A DNA stretch of 7,953 bases from Chloroflexota bacterium (GCA_016191895.1 JACPVD010000310.1:1-7953), one strand, 5' to 3'. Counted from the stretch's first letter, positions 1-7,483 are shown. Numbers and translations: made by a program. Notes: a model not told the origin generated them from the letters alone.

Positions 1-67
1 AAAATAGGCTTGATCCGAGAAAACCTCACCGCACTGGCGTACGGCGCAAGTGTCGGGGCGTTCCGCG

Positions 68-79
68 TAAGTCGACTTA
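68..79. other. 12-bp perfect palindrome in the non-coding end of the window
   Basis: TAAGTCGACTTA is its own reverse complement. It lies in 1-113, past the operon terminator, where I see no credible gene; the plus-strand frame from 10 runs through the terminator into the antisense of the TPR gene. It could be an operator for a gene beyond the window edge, or chance. Confidence 0.3.
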
Positions 80-113
80 TCAAATTCCCATTACTAACGG
101 GCAGTTTAGGAAC

Positions 114-142
114 AAAAAGTCCCGAAGTAGAACTTCGGGACT
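114..142 (-). terminator. Rho-independent terminator of the TPR operon
   Basis: A perfect 11-bp stem, AGTCCCGAAGT (118-128) with ACTTCGGGACT (132-142) and a 3-base loop, is followed on the minus strand by a T-run (complement of the A-run 114-118). It starts 18 bases after the stop of the 445-aa gene. This is the only standard intrinsic terminator in the window, so the four upstream genes probably share one end. Confidence 0.9.
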
Positions 143-160
143 CCGTTTCCGTTTGCGGCC

Positions 161-1498
161 TCACACAGCCACAGCCGTATGCGTGGCGAGGAGAGTCTGA
201 AACCGTTGGTCGCCGCGCAGGGCGTCGAAATCCGGGTCGGTTTTGGCCCAGGTGATGTACGTCTGCCTGGATTGCAGGGCTATTTCCAACAGTTCGAGGG
301 CGCGTTCGTTGTTCCCGCAAATGGCTTCGAGGCACGCGTTGTTGTAGTCGCTTTCGTCTTCGGGTTGCAGGGCGCGGGCTTTTTCGATGTGAGATTGCGC
401 CGCGCCTTCGAGTCCCATCTTGCGGTATTGGCTCGCCAGCGACGCGTGCGCCTGCGCCGAGTTGGGGTCCAGTTCCAGAACTTTCTTGAAACATTTGACC
501 GCCTCCTGATCCTTTCGTTCCGCGCCATATACCAGTCCCAGCAGGTAGTGACAGTTCTGGTTCGCAGGGTGCAGGGTGATCGCCTTTTGGAACGCCTGGA
601 TCGCATCCCGGTATTGGCCTGCAGATTTGTACGCCTCGCCCAAACTCTCCCATAAAATATAGCTGCGCGGATTTTGACTCGTGAGTTGCTGGTATTTGAT
701 GATCTCCAGCGTCAACATCTGCCGCTCGTTCGGGGAGAGGTCGTTCAGTGGATTCTCGTTTTGGAAAGCAGGCGCACCCGATTCTTCCACATTTGAATCA
801 AGCCGGGGCGCCTCCTGCCCACAAGCCTCCTCCACTGCCTTTTGCACTTCGATTGGAACGATGATTTCCGCCTCTTCCACCGGCTCGGATTGGAGCGTCT
901 CTTCCGAGTATGCCAGTTTCCATTCGCTTTGCGTTTCCACAGGAGGTTCGAAGGCCGGGTCTTCTGTTTGGGAAAAAGACTCAAACTCCACCGGCACAGC
1001 CATGCTTTCAAAGGAATCCTCATGCTGAGACTCTGCCATCTCGAATTCAGAGTTGACCTCCATTGCCAGATCGATTCCCGTCGCCAGGCTGGCCGCCCCG
1101 CCCTTGGCGAGAATCGACTCAAGATCGATCTCCGGCCGCGAGAGGGTGAGCGGCGAAATCACAGCAACGGAGTCTTCATCCCTCGGCAGGATCAAGTCCG
1201 CCCGTTGATAGGCCTCGAGCGCGTTATCGTATTTCTTGATCTGGCGGTACAGAATGCCAAGCCGGTCCCAGGCGGCGGCCTTTTCCTTTTTATCCGCAAG
1301 CAGTTCGATACTGCGGCGGTACAGTTTGATCGCGTCGCTGTATCTCCCGGTTTGCACATAGGCCATTGCCAGGTTGGTGTAAGCCCGGCCAAACGTGTTC
1401 TCCGTTTTGATCGCGCGCAGATACGCATGGATCGCGGGCTCATATGCGCCGTGCATAAAATATAAATTTCCGATCTCGTTCCAGAATTCGTGATTCAT
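161..1498 (-). CDS. TPR protein with acidic linker and C-terminal cap, 445 aa
   Basis: Three TPRs at about residues 3-110 form the same cassette as in the two upstream genes (FWNEIGNLYFMHGAYEPAI, YTNLAMAYVQTGRYSDAI, then AAWDRLGILYRQIKKYDNAL). Residues about 114-255 are an acidic, low-complexity linker. A second TPR block covers about 282-383 (LWESLGEAYKSAGQYRDAI, LLGLVYGAERKDQEAV and so on). It is followed by a cap of a type common in bacterial TPR proteins: YNNACLEAICGNNERALELL, then DPDFDALRGDQRF at 421-433. No signal peptide, membrane segment or catalytic motif is visible; a protein-binding scaffold is the best call. AGAGG five bases before ATG supports the start. It is the last gene of the unit, with a terminator 18 bases past its stop. 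Confidence 0.87.
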   Translation of the reverse strand: MNHEFWNEIGNLYFMHGAYEPAIHAYLRAIKTENTFGRAYTNLAMAYVQTGRYSDAIKLYRRSIELLADKKEKAAAWDRLGILYRQIKKYDNALEAYQRADLILPRDEDSVAVISPLTLSRPEIDLESILAKGGAASLATGIDLAMEVNSEFEMAESQHEDSFESMAVPVEFESFSQTEDPAFEPPVETQSEWKLAYSEETLQSEPVEEAEIIVPIEVQKAVEEACGQEAPRLDSNVEESGAPAFQNENPLNDLSPNERQMLTLEIIKYQQLTSQNPRSYILWESLGEAYKSAGQYRDAIQAFQKAITLHPANQNCHYLLGLVYGAERKDQEAVKCFKKVLELDPNSAQAHASLASQYRKMGLEGAAQSHIEKARALQPEDESDYNNACLEAICGNNERALELLEIALQSRQTYITWAKTDPDFDALRGDQRFQTLLATHTAVAV

Positions 1499-1528
1499 AG
1501 ATACCTCTGTGAATTAGAATCTTCAACC

Positions 1529-1594
1529 CGGAGTCCACCGACTCCAGTCGTTGATTTCACGCTTGCATCCAAAGTCTGGAGACTTTGGACTCCG
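1529..1594. repeat. Nested palindromic spacer between two TPR genes
   Basis: CGGAGTCC (1529-1536) and GGACTCCG (1587-1594) are perfect inverted ends. Inside lie GGAGTC (1530-1535) with GACTCC (1540-1545), 4-base loop, and CCAAAGTC (1569-1576) with GACTTTGG (1581-1588), 4-base loop. The spacer between the genes (1499-1596) is thus almost wholly this element. It is not related in sequence to the 3519-3597 repeat but sits in the same kind of place. No T-run marks it as a terminator in the minus direction. An intergenic repeat family or an RNA-processing site is likely. Confidence 0.6.
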
Positions 1595-1596
1595 TA

Positions 1597-3492
1597 TCAC
1601 GCCACCAGCGCCGGCTTCGCCTCGGCGGACATGTTGCCCATCAGGCCAAAACTCGAACGCAGGGAAAGAGTGGCATTTTCGGGGTCGAGTTCATCGGCCG
1701 TCTGGTCGGCGGCAATCGCGTTGCCGTAATCGTTGATGCGGCGATAAACATTGCCCAGCCGATTCCATGTAACGGCCTTGTCTTTATCCGAAACAAACAA
1801 CTCGATGCCGCGCTGATACAGCAGGATGGCTTCTGCAAATCGTCCCATTTGCACATACGCCAGCGCGAGATTGCTGTACGGCCATGCAAAACGATTATCC
1901 AATTCGATGGCTTTGCTGTACGACGCGATCGCATCTTCGTAGGCGTTCGCGTTCAAATAGATATTGCCCAGTTCGTTCCACACGTGCGCGTTCTTTGTAT
2001 CCATCACAATGCGCACCTCGCCGTTCGGGCTGACCTTCGTCAGCGGCGCTTCGACATGATCCGTTTGAAAAATTGGCGGCTCAGACGCATCCCTCAGAAA
2101 TTCCTCGTATGCGAACTCAGCCGCCCGCTCTTCAGGGATGAATGGGGATGTCTCCTCTGCAAGCGCGGATTCGGCCGACGGGGCAGATTCTTCCTCTGCG
2201 GCCATTTCCTGTTCCTCGACCAACGCTTCATTTTCGACCTCGGCCTGCCCGGCGTTTTCCGGGAGCGACTCTTCGCTGAGAACGGGTTCTGTCGTCAACT
2301 GCGCCACGAGCGGATCGGTGAACGTTTCGACAACATCCATGTTTACAATCGACTCATTCACCGCGGCTTCCTGCGGAATCTCCGAGATCGTCTCCACCAA
2401 TTCAACCTGCGCTTCGGTTTCGGATTCCCTCGGCTTGAAGATTCCCTTGAAAGTCAACCATGCAGGGATGCGGCGCGATTCTTCCAGGGTATCTTCATTT
2501 GCATCATCGTCCCCGGCGGGGGGCAACTCAGGTTCCGCGATCAATTCTTCAACAACCGGGGCGATCTCTTCGGCTGAGACGGTTTCCGCAACAGGCATTT
2601 CCTCCGCCTGCATTTCGGTTTCCTTTTCCGCATACACCTGCTCGACCTTTGCAATCACATCCTCCACAACTTTGACGATGTCGAAGGAACGATCTGTTTC
2701 ATCAGCAGTTGTACTGCTGATGGACGGATGCAGTGCAACTGCCGCCGAAACAAGGGACTGCCGCTCCGTTTCCTCTTCCATCATCTCCATATTGGGAGCC
2801 AGCGCAACGACGATATCCGAATCAGGCCCGGGTTGAATTTCCTGCTCCATCGAAACAGGGTCAGCCTCCGGCGGAGTCGGATGCGGGTCTTCATCCTCCA
2901 GAATCATTTGCTCGAGGATCTCTTCCGGGGCAATCACAGACTCGCTCGTTTGGACGGTGTCCAACGTGTCGTTGAAGCCGGTGTTATCGCCGTCCAATCG
3001 ATCAGCGGCTTGAAAAGCGAGAAACGCATTTTCGTAATCATTGAGTTTGCGATATGCGTGGCCTAGTCGATTCCAGCAGATGGCTTTGTCTTTCGCTTCG
3101 GTGAGCAGGTCGATGCTTTTCTTGTAGAGAGGAATGGCTTCATCGGCACGGCCATGCGAGACGAGAGTCAATGCGAGGTTGCCAAGCGGCCAGCCGGCTT
3201 CGGGGTCGAGAGCCACGGCGCTGCGATAGGAAGCGATCGCGCCATCCAGTTCGCCTTTTTGAAATTGCGCGTCGCCGAGGTTGGCCCAGTTTTCCGCCGA
3301 GTCGGGGTCGATCTCGATGGCGCGTTTATAGGCTTGCACGGCGTCGTTGGTTTGATCTTCGCGCTCGAAGATGTTGCCCAGTCGAATCCAGGGATTGATG
3401 AAGCGGTTATTGAATTCGACGTTCTTTCGCTGGTAATCCAACACAGCGTCGAAGATGTTTCCCAGGTCTTTCCAAAATTCTAGTTCAGACAT
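1597..3492 (-). CDS. TPR protein with long acidic linker, 631 aa
   Basis: TPRs occupy about residues 5-168 (for example INPWIRLGNIFERED, ENWANLGDAQFQKGELDGAI and CWNRLGHAYRKLNDYENA) and about 504-607 (VWNELGNIYLNANAYEDAI, then TWNRLGNVYRRINDYGNAI). Between them, about residues 173-497 are low in predicted structure and very rich in Glu, Ala, Val and Pro, with one island carrying basic and aromatic residues near 339-356 (RRIPAWLTFKGIFKPR). The C-terminal cassette and tail (SSFGLMGN) resemble the end of the 868-aa protein, so the two genes are paralogues. It is probably a soluble binding scaffold with no enzyme motif. The start at 3492 is set by GGAGG five bases before ATG; a longer frame from 3621 would translate the palindromic repeat and is rejected. 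Confidence 0.87.
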   Translation of the reverse strand: MSELEFWKDLGNIFDAVLDYQRKNVEFNNRFINPWIRLGNIFEREDQTNDAVQAYKRAIEIDPDSAENWANLGDAQFQKGELDGAIASYRSAVALDPEAGWPLGNLALTLVSHGRADEAIPLYKKSIDLLTEAKDKAICWNRLGHAYRKLNDYENAFLAFQAADRLDGDNTGFNDTLDTVQTSESVIAPEEILEQMILEDEDPHPTPPEADPVSMEQEIQPGPDSDIVVALAPNMEMMEEETERQSLVSAAVALHPSISSTTADETDRSFDIVKVVEDVIAKVEQVYAEKETEMQAEEMPVAETVSAEEIAPVVEELIAEPELPPAGDDDANEDTLEESRRIPAWLTFKGIFKPRESETEAQVELVETISEIPQEAAVNESIVNMDVVETFTDPLVAQLTTEPVLSEESLPENAGQAEVENEALVEEQEMAAEEESAPSAESALAEETSPFIPEERAAEFAYEEFLRDASEPPIFQTDHVEAPLTKVSPNGEVRIVMDTKNAHVWNELGNIYLNANAYEDAIASYSKAIELDNRFAWPYSNLALAYVQMGRFAEAILLYQRGIELFVSDKDKAVTWNRLGNVYRRINDYGNAIAADQTADELDPENATLSLRSSFGLMGNMSAEAKPALVA

Positions 3493-3518
3493 TGTTGCCT
3501 CCGTTTGTAAGTGATTGT

Positions 3519-3597
3519 CCCTCACCCCTAACCCCTCTCCCGAAGGGAGAGGGGAACAACTCCCTTCCCCCTCCGGGGGAAGGGCTGGGGATGAGGG
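3519..3597. repeat. Palindromic intergenic repeat, cloverleaf-like, 79 bases
   Basis: Two perfect 10-bp hairpins lie side by side: CCCCTCTCCC (3532-3541) with GGGAGAGGGG (3545-3554), and CCCTTCCCCC (3562-3571) with GGGGGAAGGG (3575-3584), each with a 3-base loop. The ends close the element: CCCTCACCCC (3519-3528) pairs with GGGGATGAGGG (3587-3597) with one bulged A. Similar C/G-rich CCCTCACCCC...GGGGATGAGGG elements are a familiar dispersed repeat in many bacterial genomes, from recall. It fills the gap between two TPR genes and could stabilise or trim the message. No T-run follows on the minus strand. Confidence 0.8.
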
Positions 3598-3605
3598 CGG
3601 TTGAA

Positions 3606-6212
3606 TTAATTTGCATAGCAATTTCCCAACAAACTAAACCTTGCGCGTGTAAGCAGGTTTGCTTTTTCATTCGAGAGAGACGCCGCGATCTGGTACGCCT
3701 TGCGCGCGTTTTCCTCGTCGTTCATTTTGCGATAGACATTGCCCAGCCGATTCCATGAAATGGCTTTATCGCAATGAGTGTGGAAGAGGTCGATGCTTTT
3801 AAGATATACAGAGACCGCTTCGGCATGCCTGCCTTGAAAGACATACGACATGGCGAGGTTGCTGTGCGCCCATCCCGATGCAGGGTCGATTTGAATGGCT
3901 TTTGCAAAGGCATTCGCCGCTTCGTTGTACGAGCCTGATTTGAAGAGCAGGTTTCCCAACTCCAGCCATACCTGGGCGCTGCGCGAATTCGGTTCGAGCC
4001 GGACGATGTCGGCGTGGTCGCGGCGGCCTGCGTTTTGCGGATCGAGTTCGTCGGCCTGCTGGTAGGCGTCGAGCGCGTCTTCGTATTGATTCAAATGACG
4101 ATGAATGTCCCCGGCGCTGTTCCAGGCTGCGGCCTTTTCTTCTTTGGCGGCGAGCAGGCTTGCGCTCTTCCGATAAAGAAGAATCGCTTCGGTGTACTTT
4201 CCCAACGAAAGGTAGGCGTGGGCAAGGTTGTAATACGGCCAGCCAAACGAACGGTCCAATTCGATGGCTTTGTGGTAGGCGGCGATGGCCTTTTCATGAT
4301 CCCGTTTCTGAAAATGAATGTTGCCCATCTCATTCCATACTTCGGGGTCTTTGCTTTCGGCGATCTCCCCGGCGTTCTCAAAGGGATCGGGCGGCAATAT
4401 TCCCTCTGAAAAGCCCAGCGGAGAGAACGCCTGTTGCGCGGGGATTGACGTGTCTTGTGTATTCATAGGCTCCTCTTTTGGGTGGTTGGGGTCGGGATTA
4501 AGAATCCATGCGGGCATCGGATAGACTTGCGTTGGACGCTCCAACTCTGCGCATCCTTCTTCGACGTTTGGACTGGTCGCTGTTTCGATGGCGGGAGTCG
4601 GCGCTTCAATCTCTGCCCGCCGTCCCCGGCGGGGCTCATCTTCATCTTGCGCCGGGGACGGCGCAGAGAGCAATGCTGGCGGCGCAACGACTCCCTTTAA
4701 TGCATCCGCTGTTTGATAGGCTTGCATGGCATCCTCGTAATCGTGAACGGCGCGATAAAAATTCGCGAGCCGTTCCCATGCGTTGATCTTGTCGCTGGTC
4801 CCAGTGAAGAGTTGCAGGCTTTGTTTGCAGGCTGTGATCGCGTCGAGGATCATTCCCTGATTGGCATAGGCCAGCGAGAGGTTGAGATACGCCGCGCCAA
4901 ACGAACGATCGAGTTCGATGGCGTTGAGAAAGGCGCGCATCGCGTCTTCATACTCGTTGACGTTGAGCAGGGCCAGCCCAAACGAATTCCATGCCAGTGA
5001 ATCCTTTGGATCGACGGCAAGCGCGCGCTGGTAGGTTTTGATCGCATCGCGGTCGCGTCCGTTTTTGGAGTACATCTCCGCAAGCCGAAGCCACGCAACA
5101 CTGAAATCTTTTTTGAGTTCGACGGCTTTTTGGTACGCGGCAATGGCGTCGGCGTCGCGGCCGGCCTGCGCCAGCGCGTCGCCCAGCCCCGCCCAGGGAG
5201 TCGCAAGCGTCGGCGCGTATTCGATGGCTTTGCGATACGCGGTGATGGAGTCTTTGATGTAGCCGATGCGCTGATACACATTGCCGAGTCCGTTCCAGGC
5301 GATGGGGTCATTCGGGTTGCGCTCGATTGTCTTTTGAAAGGCGAGCATGGCTTCGTCGTTGCGTCCGATCTTCAGGCAAAGTTTTCCGAGGTTGTTCCAG
5401 ACGGAGAGTTGTTCGGGCGCGGCGTCGATGGCTTGTTTGTAGGCGTCGATGGCTTCGTCGTTTTTGCCTTGCGCAAATTTGACAAGCGCCAATGCGTTGA
5501 AACATTCGGCTTCGAACAGGTTGTCTTCCATTTGCGCGGCGGTTTTGATTGCATCTTGAAGAAGTTCGCCCGCTTTTTCGTGATCGCCTTTGCGCCAGTT
5601 GAGAATACCCAGGGTGAGCGTGAGTCTTGCCTGGGATGGATTTTTCTCCGCAGGTTCGCGCAAATGAGCGTTGATTTGCTCCCCGGCCTGAATCCGGGTT
5701 GTGTCATTCCACGCTGATTCGACTTCATTTTCAAGAACGTGCGGCGAGTTCGGCAATGTGGGGAATTCGATCACGCTTTGGCGGGCTGTCCAGATTTCAG
5801 GGGCGCTGCGGGCGAGTTCGGCGAGCGCATGTTCGGCGATCCAGATCACGAGTCGGATTCGCTTGCGGGTGAGGATGTCTGTGTGGCTGGAGAGTTGCGC
5901 AAGAATCTCCCGCTGTTCCGGGCTCGATCCTTGAAGGAAGAAGATGTGTCCCTCGGATGTTTGAAATTTTCGCAGGATGGGCAGGAGACCCGGCGCGTTT
6001 ATTTCAATGCGGACGACTCGCTGTCCGCGCTGGGTCAGGACGGTTTGCGCGGCAAGTTCAGCGTCGGCGCAGGCGGGTTCCGAGTCGCACACGGCCAAGA
6101 CGATGGCAGGGCGATTCCATTGGATGGCGGGTTGGAGTTCCTCGCACAGAAACTCAACCCGTTCATCGAACGGATTCACATCCGAAGGCTGAAAAAGGCC
6201 GCGCAGGGTCAT
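3606..6212 (-). CDS. Large TPR protein with degenerate NTPase-like N-terminal domain, 868 aa
   Basis: Residues about 15-155 form an alpha/beta domain without TPRs. It has a hydrophobic strand AIVLAVCDSEPA where a P-loop would sit but no GxxxxGK[ST], then VVRIEIN, HIFFLQG and RLVIWIAEHALAEL followed by APEIW and VIEF. It looks like a P-loop NTPase fold that has lost its Walker motifs; this is inferred from pattern only. Residues about 195-508 hold around nine TPRs, the middle ones canonical 34-residue units (for example AWNGLGNVYQRIGY). A proline- and acid-rich linker spans 509-620. Two triple-TPR cassettes follow at about 625-727 and 746-850, and the tail reads RFSLLGNCYAN. TPRs bind partner peptides; the coupled upstream ATPase is the obvious candidate. 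No membrane segment is seen. A strong internal start at Met583 suggests an old gene fusion or a second product. Confidence 0.88.
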   Translation of the reverse strand: MTLRGLFQPSDVNPFDERVEFLCEELQPAIQWNRPAIVLAVCDSEPACADAELAAQTVLTQRGQRVVRIEINAPGLLPILRKFQTSEGHIFFLQGSSPEQREILAQLSSHTDILTRKRIRLVIWIAEHALAELARSAPEIWTARQSVIEFPTLPNSPHVLENEVESAWNDTTRIQAGEQINAHLREPAEKNPSQARLTLTLGILNWRKGDHEKAGELLQDAIKTAAQMEDNLFEAECFNALALVKFAQGKNDEAIDAYKQAIDAAPEQLSVWNNLGKLCLKIGRNDEAMLAFQKTIERNPNDPIAWNGLGNVYQRIGYIKDSITAYRKAIEYAPTLATPWAGLGDALAQAGRDADAIAAYQKAVELKKDFSVAWLRLAEMYSKNGRDRDAIKTYQRALAVDPKDSLAWNSFGLALLNVNEYEDAMRAFLNAIELDRSFGAAYLNLSLAYANQGMILDAITACKQSLQLFTGTSDKINAWERLANFYRAVHDYEDAMQAYQTADALKGVVAPPALLSAPSPAQDEDEPRRGRRAEIEAPTPAIETATSPNVEEGCAELERPTQVYPMPAWILNPDPNHPKEEPMNTQDTSIPAQQAFSPLGFSEGILPPDPFENAGEIAESKDPEVWNEMGNIHFQKRDHEKAIAAYHKAIELDRSFGWPYYNLAHAYLSLGKYTEAILLYRKSASLLAAKEEKAAAWNSAGDIHRHLNQYEDALDAYQQADELDPQNAGRRDHADIVRLEPNSRSAQVWLELGNLLFKSGSYNEAANAFAKAIQIDPASGWAHSNLAMSYVFQGRHAEAVSVYLKSIDLFHTHCDKAISWNRLGNVYRKMNDEENARKAYQIAASLSNEKANLLTRARFSLLGNCYAN
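4464..4479 (-). promoter_or_regulatory. Internal in-frame ribosome binding site and ATG (Met583)
   Basis: Inside the 868-aa gene, minus-strand AAAAGAGGAG (4479-4470) precedes ATG at 4466-4464, in frame, with normal spacing. It resembles the real start of the 445-aa gene, where AGAGG and five bases precede ATGAATCAC; here AGAGG and five bases precede ATGAATAC. It falls in the unstructured linker just before the last two TPR cassettes. Use of this start would give a 286-aa protein. It may be functional, or a fossil of two genes that fused. Confidence 0.5.
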
Positions 6213-7462
6213 ACCATTTTCCTTAGCACGGGATGAATATCGCACCAGTTTTCCTGATCGCGGTATTCGAGAATGGCGAGCAGTTGCAGGAGGGGGGTCA
6301 GGCGTTCGCTGTATTCGAGTTTTTTGCTTTCATATACTTTCTTTAGAAGCTTGAGATCGTCCTTGTCCAAAATGCGCCTGTACTCGTTGCGGATTTCAGA
6401 CGCCGCCCATTCGACATCCTCACATTCGAGTTGCGATGCCTTTCTGCGCCTTGCGCGTCCGATCGACGTGCGGATGATCCGCGCCAGTTCACGGAAGACC
6501 CCGCCGCTGTAGGTGACGGCTGTATCGAGCGCAGCCGGGTCGATGATCGCATCGGCCACGCGAACGCTGACGAATTTTTCGAGCGTGCGATAACCTTCCT
6601 GTACCTGATGGTCGGCGTCGCCGGCGCGCAGGTTTATATTCGGCAGGAAGAGCGCCTGACCGCGGATCGAGTCGAATTCCTTGCTGTAAAACAGCGCGCT
6701 CGAAACAGTGTAGACGATGGCGCAATTCGGTTGAAGCATGATCTCGCGGCGGTCATGGAAGATGGCGCGGGCGCGGTCGAGATCGGGCTTGTCCATGTCG
6801 TCGATCAGCACAAGCGGAAACCGTTTTTCCTGGGTGTAGATGGTGGCGGCGATGTGATTGATGATGTTGATCAGCCCGGTGATATCGGTTTCGACGACCT
6901 GTCGCAGTTCGACGCGGGTGGCGGGTTCCAGTTTCATCTTCAACCCGGCGTTGACGAAAAACGCGTCGATGGATGCGCCCAGTTCGATGTCCGAGATGCG
7001 CCCGTCCAGGATGGTGGAGATTTGTTTCTCCACTTTGCCCTTCCAGCCGCCCAATTCCTTTAGCAGATGGTCCGGGAGTTCGCCGCCGCGCCTGCGGTAT
7101 TCGCGGAAGAGACGACTCCCAATGGCAAGAAGCACATCACGAAAATCGAGGTCGATGATGTCGGTCTCTTCGCGGATGCTGAAATTGATCGGCCAGTATT
7201 TTTTGTGAATCTCCGGGTTGCTCAGCAAATGCTGTAACTCGGTGGATTTGCCGCATCCGCGATGTCCTGAGAAGAAAAACTTGGGCGGGCGATAGAACGG
7301 CGCGAGCAGGGCGTCGGCCAATTCGTTGATTGGGTTGCCCGGGCGGCTGATGTAGAACGGATTTGCCCTCCCGTTGACGCCGGGTTTGAGCGGCAGGTCC
7401 TGTTCAAAGTTCAGCCAGGCCTTGTCGAAGTCGGTTGCTTTTTGATAGTCGATGCTGTTCAT
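6209..7462 (-). CDS. AAA/STAND-like P-loop ATPase, 417 aa
   Basis: This is a soluble ATP-binding protein with one P-loop domain. Walker A is FFSGHRGCGKSTEL (G66 to T74, with K72, S73 and T74 expected to bind ATP-Mg). Walker B is PLVLIDDMDK (residues 216-225, D221/D222). A polar strand YTVSS at 251-255 fits sensor 1, and GGVFRELARIIR at 320-331 fits the helical lid (sensor 2 side). The last 60 residues (KLLKKVY, then LLQLLAILEYRD) look like a winged-helix-type tail. There is no signal peptide or membrane segment. Its kin are the AAA_16/ORC-like and STAND ATPases, which act as switches or loaders; I cannot name the substrate. The start is supported by AAGAGG six bases before ATG. The stop overlaps the next gene's start (ATGA), so the two products are probably made in matched amounts and may bind each other. 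Confidence 0.85.
   Translation of the reverse strand: MNSIDYQKATDFDKAWLNFEQDLPLKPGVNGRANPFYISRPGNPINELADALLAPFYRPPKFFFSGHRGCGKSTELQHLLSNPEIHKKYWPINFSIREETDIIDLDFRDVLLAIGSRLFREYRRRGGELPDHLLKELGGWKGKVEKQISTILDGRISDIELGASIDAFFVNAGLKMKLEPATRVELRQVVETDITGLINIINHIAATIYTQEKRFPLVLIDDMDKPDLDRARAIFHDRREIMLQPNCAIVYTVSSALFYSKEFDSIRGQALFLPNINLRAGDADHQVQEGYRTLEKFVSVRVADAIIDPAALDTAVTYSGGVFRELARIIRTSIGRARRRKASQLECEDVEWAASEIRNEYRRILDKDDLKLLKKVYESKKLEYSERLTPLLQLLAILEYRDQENWCDIHPVLRKMV
6210..6224 (-). promoter_or_regulatory. Ribosome binding site and ATGA coupling of ATPase and TPR genes
   Basis: On the minus strand AAGGA (6224-6220) lies seven bases before ATG at 6212-6210. The TGA of the ATPase uses the last two bases of that ATG (6211-6209). 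This fixes the TPR gene start at 6212; the longer in-frame start at 6245 lies inside the ATPase and has no better site. Such four-base overlaps usually mean translational coupling. Confidence 0.8.
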
Positions 7463-7483
7463 ATTGCGCCTCTTGAATTTAGA

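Noticed and set aside
10..255. Plus-strand frame of 81 codons at the window start
   Set aside because: It runs through the operon terminator into the antisense of a real gene and has no recognisable features.
842..1465. Plus-strand frame of 207 codons
   Set aside because: Antisense shadow of the 445-aa TPR gene; it resembles the other antisense frames only because the underlying TPR coding DNA is repeated.
1585..2577. Plus-strand frame of 330 codons
   Set aside because: It is the antisense of the 631-aa TPR gene. It is rich in Arg, Phe and Gly with no domain, and arises from the codon bias of the real gene.
3519..3597. CRISPR or intrinsic terminator interpretation of the C/G-rich hairpins
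   Set aside because: There is no regular repeat-spacer pattern, and no T-run follows the stems in the direction of transcription.
3493..3621. N-terminal extension of the 631-aa protein to a start at 3621
   Set aside because: The extension would translate the palindromic repeat into Pro/Gly/Glu-rich sequence, overlap the upstream gene's end, and ignore the strong GGAGG before the ATG at 3492.
6213..6245. Longer start of the 868-aa protein at 6245
   Set aside because: The ATG at 6212 has AAGGA at good spacing and the typical ATGA overlap; the extra 11 residues are coded inside the ATPase gene.
6431..7063. Plus-strand frame of 210 codons
   Set aside because: Lies wholly antisense to the ATPase, whose Walker motifs, start signal and stop overlap are clear.
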